DNA of 43,242 nt from a bacterium. GTDB taxonomy: Bacteria; Pseudomonadota; Alphaproteobacteria; Acetobacterales; Acetobacteraceae. Below, piece by piece: positions 33,844 to 41,867 of this stretch. The translations under genes were made by a program, and so were the position numbers. Numbering within the stretch: the stretch's first letter is position 1; every line of letters begins with the position of its first letter. The stretch is taken from NCBI GenBank assembly GCA_026224825.1, contig JAMFRO010000086.1, positions 1 to 43,242 on the forward strand. Direction: 5' to 3'. The notes under the pieces were generated by a model. It worked only from the letters and a program-made list of their open reading frames with translations, was not told the origin of the DNA and searched no databases.

Positions 33844-34221
33844 ATGCCGCGAGCCTATTCTCAGGATTTACGTGACCGGGTGATTGATGCTGTGGAGAGT
33901 GGTGGCGAGAGCCGCCGTTCTGCGGCGCGTCGGTTTGGTGTGAGCGAAGCGACAGCTGTGAGATGGCTGCAGCGCGTCAGACATGTTGGTGACCGGCGTT
34001 GTGCTGGTACGGGCGGGCATCGGCCGTCGAAGGTGAAGCCTGAACGGGTGTGGCTGGCGGCGATCGAGGCGGTGCCCGACATTACCCTTGTAGCTTTGAG
34101 CCTGCGTTTGTTGGAAGAGCGCGGCGTGAAGGCGGACACCGGCATGCTGTCGCGGTTTTTCCGGGCAGAGGGCATCAGCTTCAAAAAAAACCGTGCTGCC
34201 CGCCGAGCAGGAACGACCTGA
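33844..34221 (+). CDS. IS630 transposase, N-terminal frame
   Basis: MPRAYSQDLRDRVIDAVESGGESRRSAARRFGVSEATAVRWLQR is the paired-type helix-turn-helix of IS630 transposases, followed by LEERGVKADTGMLSRFFRAEGISFKK. The frame then runs through A8 (34183-34190) and ends at 34221. Changing frame by +1 (or -2) at the A8 gives ISFKKTVLPAEQERPD and joins it with the DDE domain. Confidence 0.9.
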   Translation: MPRAYSQDLRDRVIDAVESGGESRRSAARRFGVSEATAVRWLQRVRHVGDRRCAGTGGHRPSKVKPERVWLAAIEAVPDITLVALSLRLLEERGVKADTGMLSRFFRAEGISFKKNRAARRAGTT

Positions 34222-34789
34222 TATTGCCTGCAAGCGCGCCCGGTGGCGGCGCTATCAGGATAAAATTGCGCCTGAACGCTTGGTCCTTATCGATGAGACA
34301 TGGGCTAAGACCAACATGACCCGCACCCATGGACGCTGCCCCCGCGGCCAGCGGCTGCAGGCAAAAGTGCCGCACGGACATTGGAAAACCCTGACTTTTC
34401 TGGCCGCTCTGCGGAGCGATAAAATTACCGCGCCCTGCGTTATGGACGGCCCCATCAACGGCCGAAGTTTCCGCGCCTATGTCGAGCAATTCCTGGTTCC
34501 AACCCTGAAGCCAGGAGATGTCGTCATCCTCGACAATCTCGGTAGTCACAAGGGCCACGCCGTGCGCGACGCCATCCGCAAGGCCGGCGCAAAACTCTTC
34601 TTCCTACCGCCCTACAGCCCCGACTTGAACCCTATCGAACAGGTCTTCGCCAAACTCAAAGCGCTGCTGCGCAAGGCCGCAGAAAGAACCGTCGAGGCAA
34701 CATGGAAACGCATCGGCTCGCTCCTCGATCAATTCGGCGCAGAAGAATGCGCAAATTATCTCAGGAACTCAGGATATGCGCCAATCTAA
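34193..34789 (+). CDS. IS630 transposase, DDE catalytic frame
   Basis: Contains the DDE residues in LVLIDETWAKTNMTR (Asp), VVILDNLGSHKG (Asp) and YSPDLNPIEQVFAKLK (Glu). The GTG at 34193 is only a formal start; expression probably needs frameshifting at the A8 tract of the upstream frame. The 198 residues end NYLRNSGYAPI just before the right terminal repeat, so the gene appears intact. Confidence 0.9.
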   Translation: MLPAEQERPDIACKRARWRRYQDKIAPERLVLIDETWAKTNMTRTHGRCPRGQRLQAKVPHGHWKTLTFLAALRSDKITAPCVMDGPINGRSFRAYVEQFLVPTLKPGDVVILDNLGSHKGHAVRDAIRKAGAKLFFLPPYSPDLNPIEQVFAKLKALLRKAAERTVEATWKRIGSLLDQFGAEECANYLRNSGYAPI

Positions 34790-34802
34790 TCACAAAATGG
34801 TC

Positions 34803-34905
34803 TAATCACCCGCCGGTCATCAACCCGCGGCACGCCGTGCGGCAATGGAAAGAACGGTGATATCCGCGCTATCTGGCGCTCACTCAGCAAAAATAGATCC
34901 GACAT
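34803..34905 (-). pseudogene. IS5-type transposase, N-terminal fragment
   Basis: Read on the minus strand it encodes MSDLFLLSERQIARISPFF-PLPHGVPRVDDRRVI, the family N-terminus, and is then broken by the IS630 element. It joins SGIIYVIKHGLQ at 33752. It is too short to be noticed as an ORF. Confidence 0.88.
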
Positions 34906-35118
34906 GGCGAAGCTCCTCCGCCATGGCCAGAATCACAACCAGCCGCGCCGAGGCAAGAGATTAATGGGTCCTGACCCTAGGTTATGCACGGCACCAAAGC
35001 TGTGCTGTTCGCACCAAGGTTATATAGGCGGTTTGGTCGTTACGGACTCGGACATCCTGAATAAGATTCGAAGCCGGCGATGTTATTTGGTCCATATTTG
35101 CCTCCATTTTATTTAAAC

Positions 35119-35973
35119 TTACCGGGGCCCGTAGGTCCCGCCAGCATCAAATTGAGCAAGCAAAGCGTCCAACCCCGCCGGCGGCAGTTTTTTTGCTGGA
35201 TTGTAGAAGGGTGAGAAGATGGCGAGCAAACCAGCTATCGAGCGATTTTTAATGCACGTACGCAGTTCTTTTTCACGGATGATTGATGCGGCGCGCTCAT
35301 CCGGCATCATTTCGGCCCTGTCCGCCGCGAGCAGATAGGTCGCAGCCTCCGCGTTAAATTTGCCGATATGCAGGGCAGCAAAAAATACGCCAAAGATACG
35401 ATAAAAATAGCCGTAGAAAATCCGGCGCCAAATGCTGCCACGCGCCGCAACCGCCATGTAGAATTTGTAAGCAACTTCCCTGTGCTCATACTCCTCGGCG
35501 AAGTGCCAGTCGAATAGAGCAATGGCCTCTGGCTTTGCGCCTTCTCTAAACTTGCCCAATGCTTCAAACCATGTCTTGTACCAGATGGCGCCCGACGCCT
35601 CGAAGCCCTCGGAATATGCCAGGCAAAACTCAAGCGACCGCTGGGTAAGGAAGCCGTTTAGCTCATTGTTGAACTTTGTCTCGATCCTAGCAATTTCCGG
35701 ATAGCGATCGTTCTTGAAACATTTATTGAAGCGGGCATGGGCCCGATAATGCTGGGCCTCCTGAGCAATAAACCACTCGACCTGACGGAGGAGTTCGGTG
35801 TCTTTGACTGGGTCCAACCGTGCCTTTGCCAGTTGGAAGACTTTAATCATAAACGGTTCCAGCGCACACGGGGTGAGGGAGGTCGCATTGTTTACCTGGG
35901 CGAACTCAAGATGTGGCGCCCATCGAGGAAAAACGGCCTCAAAATTGAAGTTAGGGTACCGCACAGGCAGCAT
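35119..35973 (-). CDS. Predicted metal-dependent hydrolase (PF10118)
   Basis: A 284-residue all-helical protein. Conserved acidic/His segments LEPFMIKVFQLAK, QVEWFIAQEAQHYRAHARFN and LFDWHFAEEYEHREVAYKFY resemble a ferritin-like di-metal site and match the PF10118 family by motif. A hydrophobic stretch (IFYGYFYRIFGVFFAALHIG) may associate with membranes. The gene is divergent from a TetR regulator with two matching operators in the 110-base spacer. Activity is not established for this family. Confidence 0.8.
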   Translation of the reverse strand: MLPVRYPNFNFEAVFPRWAPHLEFAQVNNATSLTPCALEPFMIKVFQLAKARLDPVKDTELLRQVEWFIAQEAQHYRAHARFNKCFKNDRYPEIARIETKFNNELNGFLTQRSLEFCLAYSEGFEASGAIWYKTWFEALGKFREGAKPEAIALFDWHFAEEYEHREVAYKFYMAVAARGSIWRRIFYGYFYRIFGVFFAALHIGKFNAEAATYLLAADRAEMMPDERAASIIREKELRTCIKNRSIAGLLAIFSPFYNPAKKLPPAGLDALLAQFDAGGTYGPR

Positions 35974-35995
35974 AAAACCTCATCCTTGATCTAAA

Positions 35996-36038
35996 TGGCA
36001 CTCAGTGACATTTTTTGGAGAAATAGCACTCGGTGTCA
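35996..36038. promoter_or_regulatory. Two TetR-type operators in divergent promoter
   Basis: TGGCACTCAGTGACA (35996-36010) and TAGCACTCGGTGTCA (36024-36038) are imperfect palindromes of form TGNCACT-C-RGTGNCA with starts 28 bases apart. They lie between the PF10118 gene and the TetR gene and probably bind that TetR protein. Confidence 0.65.
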
Positions 36039-36083
36039 TTCTGTCAATAGACACTGGGGCCGGTTGGTGGCATCCCGGCCATC

Positions 36084-36713
36084 ATGATCCATTCTCCCGC
36101 GCAGCCGGGCCGTCGTGAAACGCGCGCAGCCATCATTGAAACAGGGATGCGCCTCTTCGAAGCACGCGGCTTCGATGTCATAACGGTCGATGAGGTCGCA
36201 GCAGCAATCGGTATTTCAAGACGCACGATATTCCGCCACTTCGCGACCAAGGCGGATATCGTACTGCAGCCTATTCTCGTCGGCTTCAGAGCATTGCCGG
36301 ACGGGTTATGTGCTCAGCCGCCCGACCTGCCAATCGGACAGGCGCTGGTGGAAACGCTCCACGCTCTCGTCGAAGCTCTGGAAGAGCAGCGCGGCCTTGT
36401 CGCGCGCCATCTCCGCCTGGTTGCACAATCGGAGCCACTGCGCGCATTGTCACGCGGCCTGATAGATGACGCGATGGACAATCTGCGACTGGAGTTGGCG
36501 CAGCGGCTAGGAGAAAAAGATCCCGAAGCTTTGCAAGTCACTCTGTGGGCCGAGATAATGTTCGTAGCTGCATTCGGAGGGCGCAATCTCTGGCTGCTCG
36601 TCGAGGAGCAGCCGATTGCCCCGATCATCGCGGACAGCGTCCAAGCGATACGAGATTTCGCCAACGCGATGGAGTCATGGTCTTCTCAAAGAGGCCCGCC
36701 TTGTAATAGTTGA
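36084..36713 (+). CDS. TetR-family regulator divergent from PF10118 gene
   Basis: A 209-residue regulator with helix-turn-helix RETRAAIIETGMRLFEARGFDVITVDEVAAAIGISRRTIFRHFATKADIVL (about 11-61). The C-terminal domain (LVETLHALVEALEEQ...LRLELAQRLGEKDPEALQVTLWAEIMFVAAFGGRNLWL) has the form of the MftR/TetR_C_17-like acyl-binding group. It is expected to repress the metal-dependent hydrolase gene and itself. The 36.71-36.90 kb spacer shows nothing I can support. Confidence 0.9.
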   Translation: MIHSPAQPGRRETRAAIIETGMRLFEARGFDVITVDEVAAAIGISRRTIFRHFATKADIVLQPILVGFRALPDGLCAQPPDLPIGQALVETLHALVEALEEQRGLVARHLRLVAQSEPLRALSRGLIDDAMDNLRLELAQRLGEKDPEALQVTLWAEIMFVAAFGGRNLWLLVEEQPIAPIIADSVQAIRDFANAMESWSSQRGPPCNS

Positions 36714-36898
36714 GCGAAATAAACTTTAGAACCGGTGGAGTGAGACACCGGCCTTCGTCCGCTTTTAGGCGCTTCTTGTACTGCATCGTATGAGTGAGAT
36801 GGGCGCGAAGTGGTCGTTTGACCGAGGTTTTTTGTGTCATAAAGCAATCTTCTAACTTGACGCGGCAGCGACTAAATAGAAATCTTTTTGTAATCAAA

Positions 36899-37516
36899 CT
36901 ATGTGCTCTGGTGCGCAGTAAGTGCTCCTACCGCCATGTCAAACGCATTGGTGATTGTGGCGGCGTCCGAATTGCCCTTGTTGGGGTTCAAGACGCTCAT
37001 TAGTATGAGGAGGGTAACAAACCGGCGGCGCTCGGACAGCAACGCGAGAGGCACCTCCGGTATCGCCGCGTTGAGCAACTCCATCGCGTGTTGGGCGGCC
37101 GGCATCAGATGCACCAACTCGATTGAGTACTGCATGCCTGTCGGAGCACTGTAGAGGGCCAATAAAAAGCGAGCATAACTGCGTTCACCATGCACATCCA
37201 GAGGCTCGATGATTGGCAGATACAACACTTCAACGAGGTCTCGTACGGAAAGACGATTGCGTGCCTTGGCTTTCGTCAGCAATTGCACGCGCCGGATCTC
37301 ATTCTGAGCCAGCCGTTTTGCGTGAACCGCGCGTATCAGCCCTTCCGCATCGCCAAAGTGATATTGAACCGCATAGTTATTTCCAGTTCCTGCGGCACTG
37401 CAGATCTGTCTCAGTGAAACTCCTGCCAAGCCGTGCCGGCCATATAACTGTTCGGCCGCTTCCATCAGGCGGTCGGCGATCGAAGCGGCCGCGCTTGCAT
37501 TCACGCTCTCCGACAT
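36899..37516 (-). CDS. TetR-family regulator divergent from GDSL autotransporter
   Basis: A 205-residue regulator with ADRLMEAAEQLYGRHGLAGVSLRQICSAAGTGNNYAVQYHFGDAEGLIRAV, a TetR helix-turn-helix with an extended recognition turn. It is divergent from the exported esterase gene over a 238-base A+T-rich spacer, which suggests that it controls that gene. Confidence 0.9.
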   Translation of the reverse strand: MSESVNASAAASIADRLMEAAEQLYGRHGLAGVSLRQICSAAGTGNNYAVQYHFGDAEGLIRAVHAKRLAQNEIRRVQLLTKAKARNRLSVRDLVEVLYLPIIEPLDVHGERSYARFLLALYSAPTGMQYSIELVHLMPAAQHAMELLNAAIPEVPLALLSERRRFVTLLILMSVLNPNKGNSDAATITNAFDMAVGALTAHQST

Positions 37517-37689
37517 ATCGAAACTCCATGCCCGGCGAATCTTTTGTATTGGACACGTGATCGCGTCAAGAATGCCGTATAACTAAGTCGAACGACTGCC
37601 AGACAAGATAATGACAATAACACGATAACAATCATTTACTTGAAATAATGGAGAAACTCAAGCCTCTGACGCGAGATTTATGCAGTCAC

Positions 37690-37719
37690 TTGACTTAAAC
37701 TGCCTTTGGAGGCTACTGT
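37690..37719 (+). promoter_or_regulatory. Weak candidate promoter for the autotransporter
   Basis: TTGACT and TACTGT separated by 18 bases, 36 bases before the ATG. The stretch overlaps an imperfect dyad (GCAGT...ACTGC, 37682-37703) that could be an operator. Both are tentative. Confidence 0.3.
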
Positions 37720-37754
37720 CCTCAAAACAACGATAATTTCGGGCGAAGGAATCG

Positions 37755-39524
37755 ATGAGACATCTCCATGGTTGGACCGCGGCTTTTGCCGCGGGTATTA
37801 TTTGGTTGTTGGCCGGTCCGGCGGCTCACGCTGCGCCCGGAGGCACGCTCTATGCCTTCGGCGACAGTTTACTCGACCTGAAAAACGTCTGCCCGATCGA
37901 GTATTCGAATGGCTACGGCGCATGCGGAAACGGTAAGGGGCTATTGCAGACCTTGCCCAGTTACGCGCCGTACAGCTTTAACCTCGCAAACGACTATGCG
38001 GCTGGGGGTGCTGGCACCGGCTCGTTTAACATCGCGTCCGTTGTCACGCCAAATGCGATAGGCACACTCACCCAGATTGATAATTTTGTCGCCGCTGGCG
38101 GGCGAATCGGCGGCCGAGATCTTGTGCTGGTCAGTGGCCGGAACAACTTCTACCAGTTCCAGTTAAATCCGAGCCTGCAAGGTGCTATACTCGCGCCACA
38201 AGCCCTCGGTGAGGTGCACGAGGAGATATCCGGCCTTGTTGGTGCTGGCGCACAGGATATTATTTATTTCGACAGCCGCTCTCCGTCAGCACCATTCACA
38301 ACGGAGGTGAATATTTACGAAACCGAGTTTTCTGCCGGGCTGCCGTCCACACTTGCGGCCTTTGCACAGCCTGGAGTTAGGCTGAGGCTCTTTAACCTAA
38401 CGGGTCTTTCGGCTGCCGTCGCTGCCAATCCAACTTTGTACGGATTCACGTCTGGAGTCAGCTGTGCCAACACCGCCGGGTGCGAGGCCGCATCGACCGC
38501 GGTTCAGGACGAACATTTTCTCTATGATCAGCATCCGACACAAACAGGATATGCGCTCATCGATCAATATATCGCAAACCTTGATGCGTCGGCCAACGGT
38601 ATCGCTGCCCAGGCCGATGTTGCGGCGGCTGCATCGAACGAGTTCTCGTCAACGCTGCTTGACCAGGCAGCGGTTAATGGTCTTATGCCAAGCAAGCGTG
38701 GACTTTTTATCGATGCAGGCTACTCCCAGTACCAGCGGCCCAGTGAATATACTGCATCCGGCGGCGCGGCGGGCTATTCAGATGGCATCACACATGTCGT
38801 TACCGGCTACTCGGCACCGATTGCCGATGCTTTAGTCGCGGGCATCTCGGCCGGTTATGCGCATTCGAATGCCTCGCTATATGACGATGCAGGAAGCCTA
38901 AACAGCAATAGCTATTCAGGAGGCGCCTATCTCGACTGGCGCCCTGGCCAGGGGTTCATGGATACGGTGCTGGCCTACACGCATGACGATTTAAGCATGT
39001 TCCGCCCTGGTGTCATCTCAGGCTTGACGGCTAATCCCGAGGCATGGACGGTAACGGTTCAGGCACACGGTGGTTGGCTCGAAAATCTGGGTTCAGTCCG
39101 GCTCGGTCCGATCGGAAGTTTCGACTACAGCCACACACACGTCCGAGGCTATACCGAGCAGGGCGACCCGCTACTGGCTCAGATTGTTTCGCCGACGACA
39201 GAGACTAATGTAATCGGGGGGGTCGGCGGCCGGCTAGAAATGTCGAACACAGCTCAAACATTAAGCGGGTTCATCGAGTTAAGCGCCAACCATGATTTTG
39301 AGAACGGCAATCGTGTGCTGCAGACGGCAAATACCTATGCCGCCGCGCTTCCCATCTATACCGTCGTCAACACCAGCCCCACCGCTGAAAACTTTGGATT
39401 GGTCAACACGGTGTTTACCGGCTACTTGACGCCACGAATTCTGCTTGACCTTCGCGCAGGCACGAGTTTTTCGCATTATGTGAATGACTACGTTTTTCAG
39501 GCGGGAATTCGCGTTCCCCTCTAA
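37755..39524 (+). CDS. GDSL-type autotransporter esterase
   Basis: A 589-residue outer-membrane protein: signal peptide (1-26, ending AHA-AP), a GDSL passenger (about 27-285) and a C-terminal autotransporter beta-barrel (about 305-589, ending VFQAGIRVPL). Block I is YAFGDSLLD (Ser38). Block III, normally GxND, reads GRNN (128-131). Block V, normally DxxHPT, reads DQHPT (258-262), one residue shorter between Asp and His. EstA-type relatives are surface esterases; the altered blocks make activity uncertain. The divergent TetR protein probably controls it. Confidence 0.88.
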   Translation: MRHLHGWTAAFAAGIIWLLAGPAAHAAPGGTLYAFGDSLLDLKNVCPIEYSNGYGACGNGKGLLQTLPSYAPYSFNLANDYAAGGAGTGSFNIASVVTPNAIGTLTQIDNFVAAGGRIGGRDLVLVSGRNNFYQFQLNPSLQGAILAPQALGEVHEEISGLVGAGAQDIIYFDSRSPSAPFTTEVNIYETEFSAGLPSTLAAFAQPGVRLRLFNLTGLSAAVAANPTLYGFTSGVSCANTAGCEAASTAVQDEHFLYDQHPTQTGYALIDQYIANLDASANGIAAQADVAAAASNEFSSTLLDQAAVNGLMPSKRGLFIDAGYSQYQRPSEYTASGGAAGYSDGITHVVTGYSAPIADALVAGISAGYAHSNASLYDDAGSLNSNSYSGGAYLDWRPGQGFMDTVLAYTHDDLSMFRPGVISGLTANPEAWTVTVQAHGGWLENLGSVRLGPIGSFDYSHTHVRGYTEQGDPLLAQIVSPTTETNVIGGVGGRLEMSNTAQTLSGFIELSANHDFENGNRVLQTANTYAAALPIYTVVNTSPTAENFGLVNTVFTGYLTPRILLDLRAGTSFSHYVNDYVFQAGIRVPL

Positions 39525-39675
39525 CCGGCGGCAAGGGTTGAATGTCCGTGTGTGGACATCGGTATACCGCGTGGCAATGACCGGCTTGGGCGCGTTGCTG
39601 TCGGCACTGAGTGACGCTGAATATCTGCTCCTGAAATCACCTCCCGGGGCGGCCTATGCCCGACAACGTTCGTAA

Positions 39676-39701
39676 CAGGAAATTCAAAACGACCCACTAC
39701 C
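39676..39701 (-). repeat. 26-base inverted repeat bracketing the island, right copy
   Basis: Minus-strand match (21 of 26) to 30387-30412, around GTGGGTCGTTTTGAATTTC. The whole 39.53-39.91 kb gap after the autotransporter has no gene I can support; it also contains a short stem ATGTCC-GTGTGT-GGACAT (39542-39559). The gap may be transposon debris. Confidence 0.55.
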
Positions 39702-39908
39702 CTAATTTTCGCGGTTTTGTGCCGCCCCACTAAGATTGAGGGCTCGCAAAACGCAGGTTGCTACGGGGCACGAACGGCGTTGAAGCGCCAAAACCGCCAA
39801 TGCTCTTTCGACCGGCTACTTCTGCTTTGCGCCCAACCTCGCCGTTCCCCGGGTAAAGCGAGCCATCCCGCAGGCCGCTATTCGTTCCGAAGACTAAACT
39901 GCGAGCGC

Positions 39909-40874
39909 CTAATCGTCGGCCTCGCCATGAATATCGATCGATTCAAGTCGTGCGTTGCGTCGAAGAACCTGCGGCGGCTGCCCGAAAGCGCGAAGAAACG
40001 CCCGCCGCATTTGGTCGCGATCGCTGAAACCAGTCTGGCGTGCCACGACGTCGATCGAGTGGCGGCTTTGCTCCATGAGCGTGCGCGCGCTCTCCACCCG
40101 GAGGTTTTCAATCGCCTTGGCCGGGGACTGGCCGGTCTCGGCATGGAACGCCCGGCTGAACTGGCGCGGGCTGAGGTGGGCGGCCTCGGCGAGATCAGGG
40201 ACGGTCAGAGGCTTGTGCAGGTTTTCGCGCGCGTAGTTGAGCGCTGCCTGGATGCGATCCGATTTCGGCGAAAGCTCGAGCAAGGCCGAGAACTGCGACT
40301 GGCCGCCGCCACGGCGATGATAAACGACGAGCTTGCGCGCTACAGCCTTGGCAAGTTCTGGACCGAGGTCATTTTCGATCAGGGCCAGGCCGAGATCGAC
40401 GCCGGCCGTCATGCCCGCTGAGGTCCAGATCGGGCCGTCATTGATGAAGATCCGGTCTTCGTCCATCTGGGCCTTCGGGTAGGCCCGCTGCAATTCGCGC
40501 GCATGCATCCAATGGGTGGTGGCGCGCCGCCCGTCCAGCAGCCCTGCTTCGGCCAGCACGAAGGCGCCGGTGCAAACAGCCGCGATCCGCCGGTGGCGCT
40601 TGGGCGCATCCTGCATGAATGCGACGAGTCCGGGTGTGGAGGGTGCGATGATGGTCGCGCCGCCGACAACGAGGGTGTCGAATGGCTTGTCCGTGAACAT
40701 CTCGGTCTCAAGCATCAAGCCTGCCGAGGTTTTGATCGGGCCGCCCTTTTCGGACACGTAGTGCATCTCGTAGGGCTGCGGATCGACCATCGAATTGGCG
40801 ACTTCGAACCCTGCGACGATGGCCAGCGCCATTAGCGAGTAACCGGGGTATACCAGGAAGGCGATGTCGCGCAT
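39909..40874 (-). CDS. GlxA-family AraC-type regulator (DJ-1/PfpI fusion)
   Basis: A 321-residue regulator with an N-terminal DJ-1/PfpI-like domain (MRDIAFLVYPGYSLMALAIVAGFEVAN; nucleophile-elbow Cys101 in AAVCTGAFVLAEAGLL) and a C-terminal double helix-turn-helix of AraC type (ALNYARENLHKPLTVPDLAEAAHLSPRQFSRAFHAETGQSPAKAI, then SRHSIDVVARQTGFSDRDQMRRAFLRAFGQPP). It is divergent from the SDR/DJ-1/tautomerase genes and likely activates them. Confidence 0.93.
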   Translation of the reverse strand: MRDIAFLVYPGYSLMALAIVAGFEVANSMVDPQPYEMHYVSEKGGPIKTSAGLMLETEMFTDKPFDTLVVGGATIIAPSTPGLVAFMQDAPKRHRRIAAVCTGAFVLAEAGLLDGRRATTHWMHARELQRAYPKAQMDEDRIFINDGPIWTSAGMTAGVDLGLALIENDLGPELAKAVARKLVVYHRRGGGQSQFSALLELSPKSDRIQAALNYARENLHKPLTVPDLAEAAHLSPRQFSRAFHAETGQSPAKAIENLRVESARTLMEQSRHSIDVVARQTGFSDRDQMRRAFLRAFGQPPQVLRRNARLESIDIHGEADD

Positions 40875-40988
40875 GGGATTGGCCTCCGTGTCCTAAATTT
40901 CCGTATATATGACATTTGAGACCTGCGCCTGCAAGCGTATTTTCCACTCACAGGCTCAATCACGGGCCGCTGGAAATGGAGACATACG

Positions 40989-41786
40989 ATGAGCAATCCT
41001 TCCCCCAAGGGCATCGCCCTGATCACCGGCGCATCAGCCGGCATCGGCGCGATTTACGCCGATCGCCTCGCCAAGCGCGGCTACGGCCTGATCCTGGTCG
41101 CCCGCAATGCGCAGCGGCTGGACGCTATCGCCGAGCGCCTGCGCGCCGAAACCGGGGTTCAGATCACCGCCCTTCCGGCCGACCTCAATGACAAAGCCGG
41201 CCTGGTCAAGGTCGAAGCGGTGCTCCGCGACGATCCGTCCATCACCATGCTGGTCAACAACGCCGGCGTCGGCTCCGTCGCCTCAATCCTGCAGGCTGAT
41301 GTCGGCAAGATGGAGGCGATGATCAATCTGAACATCACCGCCCTCACCCGCCTGACCTATGCCGCCGCCCCCGCCTTCGTGGCCCGCGGCAAGGGCGCCA
41401 TCATCAACATTTCTTCCGCGGTGGCTATCGCCGTGGAGAATCTGAATGGCGTCTATAGCGCGTCGAAATCCTACGTCCTCAGCTTCGGCCATTCGTTGCA
41501 GAAAGACCTGGCCGAGAAGGGTGTGCGCATCCAGACCGTGCTGCCCGCCGCCACCGCCACAGAGTTTTGGGACATCGCGGGGTATGCGCCGCAGAAGACG
41601 TCCGACACGACCATGCAAGCGGAGGACTTGGTCGATGCGGCTCTGGCCGGCTTCGATGCGGGCGAGCTCGTGACCATCCCCGCCCTGCACGAAACCGGCG
41701 CGTGGACCCGCTGGGAGCAGGAGCGCCGCGAGATGGGGGCGAAATTCCGCAACCCGAAACCCGCCCCGCATTATCACGTCGCGTAA
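40989..41786 (+). CDS. Short-chain dehydrogenase/reductase
   Basis: A classical SDR of 265 residues: cofactor loop TGASAGIG (13-20), NNAG (90-93) and catalytic Tyr156/Lys160 in YSASK, preceded by ISS. The basic ARN segment (38-40) after the second strand hints at NADPH use. Likely an oxidoreductase for carbonyl compounds; the substrate cannot be told. First plus-strand gene of the cluster. Confidence 0.94.
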   Translation: MSNPSPKGIALITGASAGIGAIYADRLAKRGYGLILVARNAQRLDAIAERLRAETGVQITALPADLNDKAGLVKVEAVLRDDPSITMLVNNAGVGSVASILQADVGKMEAMINLNITALTRLTYAAAPAFVARGKGAIINISSAVAIAVENLNGVYSASKSYVLSFGHSLQKDLAEKGVRIQTVLPAATATEFWDIAGYAPQKTSDTTMQAEDLVDAALAGFDAGELVTIPALHETGAWTRWEQERREMGAKFRNPKPAPHYHVA

Positions 41787-41867
41787 CGGGCGTTTCCCGA
41801 AAGTAACCCCATGTTTTTCAGCAAAATTGGCGCCGCTTTGGCGCGCGCTTCAGGAAAGGTATTTCCC

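Larger units (their letters stand above)
33753..34802 (+). mobile_element. Complete IS630-family element, 1,050 bases
   Basis: It is bounded by TA at 33751-33752 and 34803-34804, the TA duplication typical of IS630/Tc1-mariner elements. Its ends form imperfect inverted repeats: GAGCGTCCTGTGAATAGCTT on the left and GACCATTTTGTGATTAGATT on the right (minus strand), matching at 14 of 20 bases. Removing the element and one TA restores an uninterrupted IS5 transposase reading RRV-IS-GIIY. It carries two overlapping transposase frames. Confidence 0.92.
33177..34978 (-). mobile_element. IS5-family (IS427-group) remnant, interrupted by IS630 element
   Basis: On the minus strand a transposase begins at 34905, is interrupted at 34803 and resumes at 33752. 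Upstream of its start, GGGTCAGGACCCATTAATCTC (read on the minus strand from about 34978) looks like the terminal end. The other terminus is missing: transposase homology ends at DWRRI (33177) and recombinase sequence follows, so a deletion removed the 3' end. The element is dead. Confidence 0.75.

Noticed and set aside
34904..35116. 70-codon plus-strand frame MAKLLRHGQ...
   Set aside because: It reads the reverse of the IS5 terminal region and its flank; the minus-strand transposase fragment explains the sequence.
36625..36897. 90-codon minus-strand frame between two TetR genes
   Set aside because: Overlaps the end of a well-supported TetR gene and has random-looking composition.
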